A DNA stretch of 64,000 bases, from contig NZ_JAHIAB010000013.1 of the NCBI RefSeq assembly GCF_018760365.1, positions 93,143-157,142 on the forward strand. Direction: 5' to 3'. Positions 25,438 to 33,049 of this stretch are shown here, in pieces (position 1 is the first letter of the stretch; each line of letters starts with the position of its first letter). Origin of the DNA: Pseudooceanicola endophyticus (lineage in GTDB: Bacteria > Pseudomonadota > Alphaproteobacteria > Rhodobacterales > Rhodobacteraceae). A program made the translations under genes and the position numbers. The notes under the pieces are model-generated. The model was not told the DNA's origin. It ran no database searches and saw nothing but the letters and a program-made list of their open reading frames with translations.

Positions 25438-26086
25438 TCACCCACTCTCGATCTCCTGGCTGGGCGAGGCCGCGCTGCTGGCCCAGACCCCCGGCCCCAT
25501 GTCGCTGGAGGTGCAGCGCCGGGTCTGGACGCTGGAACGGCAGCTCGCCCCCTTGCCCGGGGTCGCCGACACGGTTCTGGGCGTGCATTCCGTTCTGGTG
25601 ATGATGACCGACGATGCCGATCCCGAGGCGCTGATCGCCCGGCTGCACGCGTTCTGGTCCAATGCTACCGCCGATCCCCGCCCCGGTCGCCTGATCGAAG
25701 TGCCGGTCAGCTACGGCGGTGACACGGGGCCGGATCTGGGGCCGGTGGCAGACCATCACGGCCTCTCGCCCCGGGCGCTGGCCGAACGCCACGCGGCGGG
25801 CACCTACACGGTCTTCGCGCTTGGCAGCCAGCCGGGCTTTGCCTATCTGGGCGGCCTAGATCCGGCGCTGGCGACCCCGCGCCTCGATAGCCCGCGCCTG
25901 CATGTCGAAGCTGGCAGCGTGGTGATCGGCGGAGCGCAGGCCGGCGTGATCTCGTGCAGCTCGCCCTCGGGCTGGCACATCATCGGGCGCACCGAAACCG
26001 TCTTCTTCGACCCGAACCGGGCCGAACCTGCACTTCTGGCTCCCGGCGACCGGCTGCGCTTTGTCCTCCAGGAGGTCCGCCCGTGA
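25430..26086 (+). CDS. pxpB: 5-oxoprolinase subunit PxpB (KipI/allophanate hydrolase subunit 1 family)
   Basis: A 218-residue subunit of the ATP-dependent 5-oxoprolinase PxpABC, which opens 5-oxo-L-proline to glutamate. The start reads ISWLGEAALL and the conserved parts include VPVSYGGDTGPDL, TYTVFALGSQPGFAYLGGL, the PRLDSPRLHVEAGSV region and SPSGWHIIGRT. The ATG follows AGAGGA by 9 bases; a longer form starting 60 bases earlier has no site. Its TGA overlaps the pxpC GTG (GTGA). Members also act in urea amidolyase-like reactions, so a related cyclic amide is possible. Confidence 0.92.
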   Translation: MADHPLSISWLGEAALLAQTPGPMSLEVQRRVWTLERQLAPLPGVADTVLGVHSVLVMMTDDADPEALIARLHAFWSNATADPRPGRLIEVPVSYGGDTGPDLGPVADHHGLSPRALAERHAAGTYTVFALGSQPGFAYLGGLDPALATPRLDSPRLHVEAGSVVIGGAQAGVISCSSPSGWHIIGRTETVFFDPNRAEPALLAPGDRLRFVLQEVRP

Positions 26087-27051
26087 TCCGCATCCACTCC
26101 CCCGGCCTGGGCGCCAGCGTGCAGGATCTGGGCCGCAGCGGCTGGCGCGCCATCGGCGTCGGCAGTGCCGGTGCCATGGACGCCCGCGCCCTGCGCATCG
26201 CCAACGCCCTGCTGAGCAATCCCGAAACCGCCGCCGGGATCGAATTCACCCTGGGCGGATTTGAGATCGAGGCCGAGACCGATTGCGACATCTGCCTGGC
26301 CGGCCCCGAAGCCCAGGTCACCGTCGACGGCCAGCGCCAGCCGCGCTGGTGGGTGCGCACCCTGCGGCGCGGCCAGCGGCTGCGCGCGGGCCATGCCCGC
26401 GACGGAATGCGGATCTATCTGGCCGTCGGCGGCGGGCTGGACCTGCCCGAGGTGATGGGCGCCCGCGCCACCGACCTCAAGGGCGGCTTCGGCGGGCTGG
26501 AGGGGCGGATGCTGCGCGCCGGCGACCGCCTGAAGGCCCTGCGGCCCCGGCTGGGCGCGAGCGAGCTGGGCTTTGGCCCCAGCCCGCGTGCCTTCCCGGA
26601 CCTTTGGGATGCCCCGCAGACCCCGCTGCGCTTCATCCCCGGCGCCGAATGGGACGACCACGATGCCGACAGCCAGGCGCTGTTCACCGGCACCGACTGG
26701 ACCCTGTCGCCCCAGAGCAACCGCATCGGCTACCGGCTGGACGGCCCGGTGATGACGCCGCGCATCCGCCGGGAACTGCTTTCGCACGGGATCCTGCCGG
26801 GCACGATCCAGCTGCCGCCCTCGGGCCAGCCGGTGATCCAGATGCTGGATGCCAACACGGCGGGCGGTTATCCCAAGCTGGGCGCGGTGATCGCCGCCGA
26901 CCTGCCGCGCCTGGCGCAGGCGCCGCTGGGCCGTGCCCTGCGCTTTGCCCCCTGCTCCCCCGCCGAGGCCCGCGCCGCGAAGGCCGAGGAGGCCCGGATG
27001 ATCGACACCCTGCGGCGCTGCACCGCCCCGTTCCGAGAGGACCGCCCGTGA
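26083..27051 (+). CDS. pxpC: 5-oxoprolinase subunit PxpC (KipA/allophanate hydrolase subunit 2 family)
   Basis: A 322-residue partner of PxpB. It opens with IRIHSPGLGASVQDLGRSGW and contains GAMDARALRIANALL, the family's IYLAVGGGLDLPEVMGARA (in parts) and a late SNRIGYRLDGPVM. It starts with GTG inside the pxpB stop and ends in GTGA overlapping a small frame. The order pxpB-pxpC-pxpA with tight coupling is that of functional 5-oxoprolinases. No biotin carboxylase or carrier gene accompanies it, which argues against an acyl-CoA carboxylase-like assembly. Confidence 0.92.
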   Translation: MIRIHSPGLGASVQDLGRSGWRAIGVGSAGAMDARALRIANALLSNPETAAGIEFTLGGFEIEAETDCDICLAGPEAQVTVDGQRQPRWWVRTLRRGQRLRAGHARDGMRIYLAVGGGLDLPEVMGARATDLKGGFGGLEGRMLRAGDRLKALRPRLGASELGFGPSPRAFPDLWDAPQTPLRFIPGAEWDDHDADSQALFTGTDWTLSPQSNRIGYRLDGPVMTPRIRRELLSHGILPGTIQLPPSGQPVIQMLDANTAGGYPKLGAVIAADLPRLAQAPLGRALRFAPCSPAEARAAKAEEARMIDTLRRCTAPFREDRP

Positions 27052-27242
27052 CCCCCGAAATCCTTGACAGCCCGCCGCGCCGGGCCCGCGCCTGCGGCCC
27101 CACCGTCCTGACGGCGGCACGGCACAGGCCCGCCACAGCTGCCCACCCGTGCGCCCTCCACCGCCCGTCGCAGCTTCATGCGCTGGCGGGCCGAGGCACG
27201 CCGCTGTACGATTTCCTGCCCCGCGAAAGGACCCAAGCATGA
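27048..27242 (+). CDS. Possible 64-residue ORF bridging pxpC and pxpA
   Basis: A GTG-start frame that overlaps the pxpC stop (GTGA) and whose own stop overlaps the pxpA start (ATGA), so it could be translated by coupling at both ends. Its composition is Arg/Ala/His/Pro-rich and I recognise no domain; the end reads GTPLYDFLPRERTQA. It may be a real small protein or what is left of a deleted gene. Confidence 0.35.
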   Translation: MTPEILDSPPRRARACGPTVLTAARHRPATAAHPCALHRPSQLHALAGRGTPLYDFLPRERTQA

Positions 27243-27997
27243 CCGCGATCGACGTGAATTCGGATCTGGGCGAGGGCTATGGCCGCTACCGCATCGCCCC
27301 CGATGCCGAGCTGATGCCGCTGATCACCTCGGCCAACATCGCCTGCGGGGCCCATGCGGGCGATCCGATGGTGATGGATGAAACCGTGGCGCTGGCCTCG
27401 GCGCATCAGGTGAAGATCGGCGCCCATGTCGGCTATCCCGACCTGCCGGGCTTTGGCCGCCGCGCCATGGCCCTGTCGCTGCGCGAGCTGGAACTGACCA
27501 CCATCGCCCAGCTGGGCACCCTGCGCGCCCTGGCCGAACACCGCGGCCAGAAGCTGAGCCATGCCAATTTCCACGGCGCGCTCGGCAACCTGTCCTTCGC
27601 CGACACGGATGTCGCCCGCACCCTGCTGAAGGCGGTGAAGGCGTTTGATCCGACGCTGAAATTCGTGGGCCTGCCCGAGACCGAGGCGGTGCGCGCCGCC
27701 GACCGGCTGGGGATCGAGGTCATCCCGTCCTTCCTGGCCGATCGCGGCTACAGCGCCCCGGGTCGGCTGGCACCGCGTGGCGTCCCCGGCGCGCTGATCA
27801 CCGACACCGAGGCGGTCCGCCAGCGCGTTGCCGAGACGCTGGACACCGGCCTTCTGACGCTGGTCGACGGCAGCAAGGTGGCGCTGCGGGCGCGCTCGGT
27901 GCTGGTGCACAGCGACACGCCCAGGGCGCTGGAGCTGGCCCATGCGATCCGGGCCGGCATCGCCGATGCCGGGCTGACCATCGCCGCCTATGGCTGA
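27239..27997 (+). CDS. pxpA: 5-oxoprolinase subunit PxpA (LamB/YcsF family)
   Basis: A 252-residue PxpA subunit. Family signatures are AIDVNSDLGEGYGRY at the start, LITSANIACGAHAGDP, KIGAHVGYPDLPGFGRR and the PEAFADRGY-like EVIPSFLADRGYSAPGRL, with a late VLVHSDTPRALELA. The Asp, His and Glu residues of these stretches line the active site in LamB/YcsF proteins. With PxpB and PxpC it hydrolyses 5-oxoproline using ATP. It is the last gene of the operon; a hairpin follows 7 bases after the stop. Confidence 0.95.
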   Translation: MTAIDVNSDLGEGYGRYRIAPDAELMPLITSANIACGAHAGDPMVMDETVALASAHQVKIGAHVGYPDLPGFGRRAMALSLRELELTTIAQLGTLRALAEHRGQKLSHANFHGALGNLSFADTDVARTLLKAVKAFDPTLKFVGLPETEAVRAADRLGIEVIPSFLADRGYSAPGRLAPRGVPGALITDTEAVRQRVAETLDTGLLTLVDGSKVALRARSVLVHSDTPRALELAHAIRAGIADAGLTIAAYG

Positions 27998-28003
27998 ACC
28001 TGC

Positions 28004-28035
28004 CGCCGTTTCGGGCAATGCGCTCCGAAACGGCG
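28004..28035 (+). terminator. Inverted repeat after pxpA
   Basis: An 11-bp perfect stem CGCCGTTTCGG with a 10-base loop starts 7 bases after the pxpA stop. No T-tract follows, so it may terminate weakly or act as a regulator site ahead of the lysR gene, 76 bases away. Confidence 0.5.
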
Positions 28036-28110
28036 CCATACATTCCGAATTCTCATGCATATCCGCCGGAAAGCTGGAAGAAACGGACTGAACAGCGCAG
28101 CGACCCGACG

Positions 28111-29019
28111 ATGACCAGCCAGATCACCCTCAAGCAGCTTGAAACGCTTTACTGGATTGCCCGGCTTGGCACCTTCGACCGGGCGGCGGCGCGGCTCTAT
28201 ACCTCCCAGTCGGCGGTTTCCAAGCGGATCGCCGAGCTGGAGCGCAGCTCCGGCATCGAGATCTTCGACCGCAGCGCCCGGGGCGCCCGGATGACCCCGC
28301 GCGGAGAGGAGCTCTACGAGATCGCCCGCGAGATGCTGGAGATGCAGGACCGCATCCAGGGCCTGCGCACCGGAGAGATCGACCAGCCCCGCCACCTGCG
28401 CATCGGCGTGACCGAGCTGACGGCGATGACCTGGCTGCCCCGGCTGATCACCGGCATCCAGCACCGGTTCGGCCAGACCCGGCTTTCCCCCAAGGTCGAC
28501 ATGTCGCGCAACCTCTTTGCCGAGCTGGAGCAGGACCAGCTGGACCTGATCATCGTGCCGCGCATGTTCAGCCTGCCCGATTTCGTCTCGGTGCCGCTGC
28601 GCGAGGTCGGCAACACCTGGATGGCGCGGCGCGGCCTGCTGGACGAGGACCGGGTCTACAGCCTGCTCGACCTGGCCGAGCACCCGATGCTGATCCAGGG
28701 GCGGCAGTCGGGATCGGGGCTGTTCTACGACAAGTGGATGCGCAACCAGGGCATCCGCTTTCCCTCGACGCTGGTCTGCGATTCCATGACCGCGCTGCTG
28801 GGGCTGGTGGTCGCGGGGCTGGGGATCTCCTACCTGCCGAACCACTGCTTCCAGAGCCTCGTGGAAGACGGCAAGCTGAGCATCGTGCAAACCGACACGC
28901 CGCTGCCGGCGGTGCCCTATGTTGCGATGTACCGGCAAGACCGCCCGCATGCCTTCATTCACCAGGTCGCCGAAATGGCCCGAGACTGCGCCAATTTCGA
29001 CCAGAGCTACCAGGCCTGA
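28111..29019 (+). CDS. LysR-family transcriptional regulator
   Basis: A 302-residue LysR-type regulator. The winged helix spans ITLKQLETLYWIARLGTFDR and the recognition part AAARLYTSQSAVSKRIAELE, followed by GIEIFDRSARGARMTPRGEE; the C-terminal two-lobed effector domain follows. The ATG was chosen because it places ITLKQLETL at the normal position; an ATG 93 bases upstream would add an unlikely tail. It is in the same direction as, and just after, the 5-oxoprolinase operon, so it probably controls that operon. ATTCCGAAT at 28042-28050 upstream resembles the ATTCC half-site of the palindrome before dctP. Confidence 0.88.
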   Translation: MTSQITLKQLETLYWIARLGTFDRAAARLYTSQSAVSKRIAELERSSGIEIFDRSARGARMTPRGEELYEIAREMLEMQDRIQGLRTGEIDQPRHLRIGVTELTAMTWLPRLITGIQHRFGQTRLSPKVDMSRNLFAELEQDQLDLIIVPRMFSLPDFVSVPLREVGNTWMARRGLLDEDRVYSLLDLAEHPMLIQGRQSGSGLFYDKWMRNQGIRFPSTLVCDSMTALLGLVVAGLGISYLPNHCFQSLVEDGKLSIVQTDTPLPAVPYVAMYRQDRPHAFIHQVAEMARDCANFDQSYQA

Positions 29020-29025
29020 GGGGGA

Positions 29026-29940
29026 TCAGCCGCCCGGAACCGGGGCGGCGGGCGCAAGATCGGGCGTAAGGGCGCCGCGCACGCCGATGACGGCGCTCGC
29101 AACCCGGTGCCCCTCGGCCACGGCCTCCCCGGGCGGGGCGCCGGCCAGCCGCCGCGCCAGGTAGCCCGCGTTGAAACTGTCGCCGGCGCCGGTGGTGTCG
29201 ACCGGATCGACCCGGGGCAGCGGTGGCAGCGCGGTGATGCCCTGCGGGGTGCCCAGCACCATCGGACCGCCGCCGTTCTTCACCACCACCTCTCGGGCGC
29301 CCAGCCCCAGGTAGCGCCGCGCGGTGGCCGCCGGGTCGGCATCGCCGAAATGCTGCGCCTCGTCGTCATGGCTGGGCAGCACGGTGCGGGCGGTGGCGGC
29401 GGCGCGGGTGATCCAGTGCCGCATCTGCGCGCCGTCCTCCCACAGCCGGGGCCTGAGGTTCGGATCGAAGACCACATGGCGGCCGCTGTCCGCCAGCAGC
29501 CCGACCAGCGTCTCGCGGCCCGCCTCGGGCAGGATCGCCAGCGTGATCCCCGAGACATAGACGACATCGACCGCCGCGATCACCCGCGCCAGCGCCTCCC
29601 CGTCCTGCGCCAGCGCGCGCGCGGCAGACCTGTCGCGCCAGTAGGTAAAGCTGCGCTCGCCGTCCTGCAGGTCGATCATGTAGAGGCCCGGCACCCGGGT
29701 CGGATGCCGCGCGATGCTGCCCGTCCCCAGCCCCGCGGCCGCGAAGAAGGCCAGCATCGCCTCCGAGCGCGGATCGCACCCGACCTGCGTATGGTAGGAC
29801 ACCTGCCAGCCCGGCGGCACCAGCCGGGCCAGGTACCAGGCGGTGTTGAACGTGTCGCCGGCAAAGCCGGACCGCCACTGGTCGGGCTGTCCGGTGCCCG
29901 AAAGCTCGATCATGCATTCGCCGATAGAGGTGATCTTCAT
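29026..29940 (-). CDS. kdgK: 2-dehydro-3-deoxygluconokinase (KDG kinase), PfkB family
   Basis: A 304-residue PfkB-type sugar kinase that phosphorylates 2-keto-3-deoxygluconate to KDPG, feeding the Entner-Doudoroff aldolase. The N terminus MKITSIGECMIELSG and early GFAGDTFNTAWYLARL are typical of KdgK, and the C-terminal PfkB motif DTTGAGDSFNAGY (248-260) holds catalytic Asp 254. It is the last gene of the kduI operon, 35 bases after glpK, and completes the KduI-KduD-KdgK route. The gene ends 6 bases from the convergent lysR. KDPG aldolase is not in the window and is presumably a housekeeping gene elsewhere. Confidence 0.9.
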   Translation of the reverse strand: MKITSIGECMIELSGTGQPDQWRSGFAGDTFNTAWYLARLVPPGWQVSYHTQVGCDPRSEAMLAFFAAAGLGTGSIARHPTRVPGLYMIDLQDGERSFTYWRDRSAARALAQDGEALARVIAAVDVVYVSGITLAILPEAGRETLVGLLADSGRHVVFDPNLRPRLWEDGAQMRHWITRAAATARTVLPSHDDEAQHFGDADPAATARRYLGLGAREVVVKNGGGPMVLGTPQGITALPPLPRVDPVDTTGAGDSFNAGYLARRLAGAPPGEAVAEGHRVASAVIGVRGALTPDLAPAAPVPGG

Positions 29941-29975
29941 GGCTGCTTTCCCTTTCCTGTCGCCCGTGTCCCGCC

Positions 29976-31457
29976 TCAGCAGACCGGCACGGCGCGGGCG
30001 GCATCGACCGCCGCGCGCCAGGTTCGGCGCAGGCGGGCGCCCTGTTCGGGATCCAGCGCCGGGGCAAAGGTGCGGTCCTGCGCCGCCTCGACGGTCTCGG
30101 GGCAGATCCCGGCCTGCCGCCCGGCCAGCCAGGCGGCGCCGCGCGCCGTGGTTTCGGTATCGCCGGGGCGCTGCACCGGCATCTCGAGGATGTCGGCGAG
30201 GAACTGCATCGTCCAGTCCGAGGCCGCCATGCCGCCATCGACCCGCAGCGCCCCGGGGCGCAGAGTCTCGGGCAGGTCGGCGATCATCGCATCCAGCAGG
30301 TCGCGGGTCTGGAAGCCGATGCTTTCCAGCATGGCGCGGGCGAATTCCGCCGGGCCGCTGCCGCGCGTCAGGCCGAACACCGCACCCCGGCATTCGGCAT
30401 CCCACCAGGGCGCGCCCAGCCCCACGAAGGCCGGCACCAGCACCAGCCGCTGCGCGGGGTCTGCGGCCTCGGCCAGAAGCTGGCTGCGCGGCACCTGGTC
30501 AAGGATGCCCAGACCATCGCGCAGCCACTGCACCCCGGCACCGGCCACGAAGATCGACCCTTCGAGCGCATAGCTGACCTGCCCGTCAAGCTGGCAGGCG
30601 ATCGTCGTCAGCAGCCGGTGGGTCGAGCGGATCGGCTGCGCCCCGGTATTCAGCAGCGCAAAGCAGCCGGTGCCGTAGGTCGCCTTGATCGCCCCCGGCA
30701 CCCGGCAGTTCTGCCCGAGCGCGGCGGCCTGCTGATCCCCGGCCACGCCGCGCAGCGGGATCGCCGCGCCGAACAGCCCCGCATCGGTGACACCATAGTC
30801 GGCGGCACTGTCGCGCACCTGCGGCAGCATCGCCTCGGGGATGTCGAACAGGCTGCAGAGCGTGCGGCTCCAGCGGCCCTTGTGGATGTCGTACAGCATG
30901 GTGCGGCTGGCATTGGTGGCGTCGGTGGCATGGATGCGCCCGCCGCTGAGATGCCACAGCAGGTAGCTGTCCATGGTGCCGAACAGCACCTCTCCGCGCT
31001 GCGCGCCCGCGCGCAGGCCGGGGACGTGATCCAGCAGCCAGCGCAGCTTGGTGGCCGAGAAATAGGGATCGGCGACCAGCCCGGTGCGAGCCCGCACCAG
31101 CTCTCGGACCGCGTCGTCCAGCGCGGCGCAGTCCGCCGCCGTGCGCCGGTCCTGCCAGACGATGGCCGGATGCAGGGACCGCCCCGTGCGCGCATCCCAG
31201 ACCACCACCGTCTCGCGCTGGTTGGTCAGCCCGATGCCGGCGATCCGCGCCGGATCGGTCGCGCTTTCACGCAGCACACGGCGCATCGTCTCCAGCACGG
31301 AGGCCAGCGTGGCCTCGGGGTCCTGCTCCACCCAGCCGCCCTGCGGGTAGCTTTGGGTGATCGGCAGTTGCGCGCTGGCCAGCGGCGTCAGCGCGGCATC
31401 GTAAAGGATCGTCCGGCTTGAGGAAGTGCCCTGGTCGATGGCGATGATCCGGCTCAT
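29976..31457 (-). CDS. glpK: Glycerol kinase
   Basis: A 493-residue FGGY kinase that makes glycerol 3-phosphate. Glycerol-kinase-specific stretches include IIAIDQGTSSSRTILYD, GLTNQRETVVVWD, the IVWQDRR motif, GVAGDQQAALG-like GVAGDQQAAALGQ, TYGTGCFALLNTG and FVGLGAPWWDAECRG. The FBP-regulatory loop of enteric GlpK (GGKGGTRI) is replaced by LFGAAIPLRG, so allosteric control should differ. The start overlaps the glpD stop as ATGA. Oddly, the gene lies inside a uronate operon with no glycerol facilitator, glycerol ABC transporter or glpR, which suggests that glycerol is produced inside the cell. Confidence 0.93.
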   Translation of the reverse strand: MSRIIAIDQGTSSSRTILYDAALTPLASAQLPITQSYPQGGWVEQDPEATLASVLETMRRVLRESATDPARIAGIGLTNQRETVVVWDARTGRSLHPAIVWQDRRTAADCAALDDAVRELVRARTGLVADPYFSATKLRWLLDHVPGLRAGAQRGEVLFGTMDSYLLWHLSGGRIHATDATNASRTMLYDIHKGRWSRTLCSLFDIPEAMLPQVRDSAADYGVTDAGLFGAAIPLRGVAGDQQAAALGQNCRVPGAIKATYGTGCFALLNTGAQPIRSTHRLLTTIACQLDGQVSYALEGSIFVAGAGVQWLRDGLGILDQVPRSQLLAEAADPAQRLVLVPAFVGLGAPWWDAECRGAVFGLTRGSGPAEFARAMLESIGFQTRDLLDAMIADLPETLRPGALRVDGGMAASDWTMQFLADILEMPVQRPGDTETTARGAAWLAGRQAGICPETVEAAQDRTFAPALDPEQGARLRRTWRAAVDAARAVPVC

Positions 31458-32995
31458 GCGGCGGGCCCTCCGGCACGCAGGGGCACCACGGCGGGCGGTT
31501 GCTGGGCCTGCATCCAGGCGTCGAGTGCGGCGACCTGCGCTTCCGTCATGCGCAGCACCAGCTTGGTCCGCCGATGGGTGACGTCCTGAGCGCTGCGGGC
31601 ATATTCGTGATCCATCAGCCAGCGGACCTCGGCCTCGGTCAGGGTGGCGCCGAAATGGCGGCCCAGATCGCCTTCGCTCCGGGCGCCCTCCAGCATCTTC
31701 CAGCATTCTGTGCCGTACTGGCGGAACAGCCGCGCCGCATGGGCCGCGCTCAGGAAGGGGAAATCGGCCTTCAGCCGGGCCAGGAGCGCGGGCCTGTCGG
31801 AGACCGCGAAATCACCGCCCGGCAGCGCCACCCCGGCGGTCCAGGCCGGGCCGGTCGTTGCAAGCTGCGGCGCCAGCAGGTCCACTGCCTGCTCGGACAG
31901 CCGGCGGTAGGTGGTGATCTTGCCGCCGAAGACCGACAGCAGCGGCGGCCCGGCGCCGTCCTGAAGCCGCAGCACGTAGTCACGGGTCGCCCGCGCGGCC
32001 TCGCCCGCGCCGTCGTCATGCAGCGGCCGGACGCCGGCATAGCTCCAGACCACGTCCTCGGCGCCCAGCGGGGTGGACAGGTAGCGGTTCACGAAGGCCA
32101 GCATGTAGTCGCGTTCGATCCCGGTGCAGACCGGCGGCTGGTCGGGGTCGCCATGATCCACATCGGTCGTCCCGATCAGCGAGAAGTCGTCCTCGTAGGG
32201 CAGGATGAACATGATCCGGCCATCCTCGCCCTGAAGGAAATAGGCCTTGTCGTGGTCCTGAAGCCGGGGCACGACGATATGGCTGCCGCGCACCAGGCGG
32301 ACATGATCGCGGGTTGCCTGCCCCAGCGGGCCGCCCAGCACCTGCGCCACGGCGGGCCCGGCGGCGTTGACCAGCGCGCGGCTGCGCACGCTCCGGCGAA
32401 CGCCGGTCTCGCTGTCCTCAAGCGTGACCTCCCACAGGCCGTCGGGGCCGCTGCGGGCCCCGGTCACGGTGGTGCGCGGGCAGATCACGGCGCCGCGCGC
32501 GGCGGCGTCGCGGGCGTTCAGCACCACCAGCCGCGCATCATCGACCCAGCAGTCGGAATATTCGTAGGCGCGGGACAGGTGATCCTTCAGGATCCGCCCC
32601 TCGGGGCCGCGCCGCAGGTCCAGCCGCGTGGTGCCCGGCAGGATCTTCCGCCCCCCGAGGCTGTCATACAGGAACAGGCCCAGCCGCAGCACCCAGGCCG
32701 GGCGCCCACCGCCGCCGCCCAGCGGCAGCACGAAGCGCAGCGGCCAGCTGATGTGGGGCATGGCGCCCAGCAGCCGCTCGCGTTCGATCAGCGCCTCGCG
32801 CACCATGCGGAATTCGCGGTGTTCGAGGTAGCGCAGCCCGCCGTGAAACAGCTTGGTCGAGGCCGAAGAGGTGCCCGAGGCCAGGTCGCCCCGTTCGGCC
32901 AGCAGCACCGACAGGCCCCGCCCCGCCGCGTCCCGCGCGATGCCGCAGCCATTGACGCCGCCGCCGATGACCAGCACGTCGTAAGGATCTTCCAT
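31454..32995 (-). CDS. glpD: Aerobic glycerol-3-phosphate dehydrogenase
   Basis: A 513-residue FAD enzyme of the inner membrane that oxidises glycerol 3-phosphate to dihydroxyacetone phosphate and passes electrons to quinone. It begins with the FAD motif DVLVIGGGVNGCGIARDAAG, followed by the family-specific SSASTKLFHGGLRYLEHREF and the IGTTDVDHGDP segment; GGKITTYRRLSE near residue 365 is the second FAD contact. It is 54 bases downstream of the 823-residue protein's gene and overlaps glpK by 4 bases. With GlpK it would convert released glycerol to a glycolytic intermediate. Confidence 0.95.
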   Translation of the reverse strand: MEDPYDVLVIGGGVNGCGIARDAAGRGLSVLLAERGDLASGTSSASTKLFHGGLRYLEHREFRMVREALIERERLLGAMPHISWPLRFVLPLGGGGGRPAWVLRLGLFLYDSLGGRKILPGTTRLDLRRGPEGRILKDHLSRAYEYSDCWVDDARLVVLNARDAAARGAVICPRTTVTGARSGPDGLWEVTLEDSETGVRRSVRSRALVNAAGPAVAQVLGGPLGQATRDHVRLVRGSHIVVPRLQDHDKAYFLQGEDGRIMFILPYEDDFSLIGTTDVDHGDPDQPPVCTGIERDYMLAFVNRYLSTPLGAEDVVWSYAGVRPLHDDGAGEAARATRDYVLRLQDGAGPPLLSVFGGKITTYRRLSEQAVDLLAPQLATTGPAWTAGVALPGGDFAVSDRPALLARLKADFPFLSAAHAARLFRQYGTECWKMLEGARSEGDLGRHFGATLTEAEVRWLMDHEYARSAQDVTHRRTKLVLRMTEAQVAALDAWMQAQQPPAVVPLRAGGPAA

Positions 32996-33017
32996 CCCCG
33001 CTCTCCTTCTGGGAAAC

Positions 33018-33039
33018 GGGCCGCCCGGGCGGGCGGCCC
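33018..33039 (-). promoter_or_regulatory. Intercistronic hairpin before glpD
   Basis: A perfect 9-bp stem GGGCCGCCC with loop GGGC fills the gap between the 823-residue protein's gene and glpD. It could set the relative expression of the upstream and downstream genes by mRNA processing or partial termination. Confidence 0.5.
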
Positions 33040-33049
33040 CGAGCCGGCC

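Noticed and set aside
25430..27997. Allophanate hydrolase/urea carboxylase or acyl-CoA carboxylase assignment for the PxpB/PxpC pair
   Set aside because: No biotin carboxylase, biotin carrier or amidase domain accompanies them, while PxpA (LamB/YcsF) follows directly, as in 5-oxoprolinase.
29029..29049. Short hairpin GCCGCCC/GGGCGGC as terminator between lysR and kdgK
   Set aside because: It lies within the end of the kdgK coding sequence and has no T-run; stems of this size arise easily at this GC content.
29976..32995. glpK and glpD as an ordinary glycerol uptake operon
   Set aside because: No facilitator, glycerol transporter or glpR is present and both genes lie between uronate genes in one run; recorded instead as part of the glycerol-uronide hypothesis.
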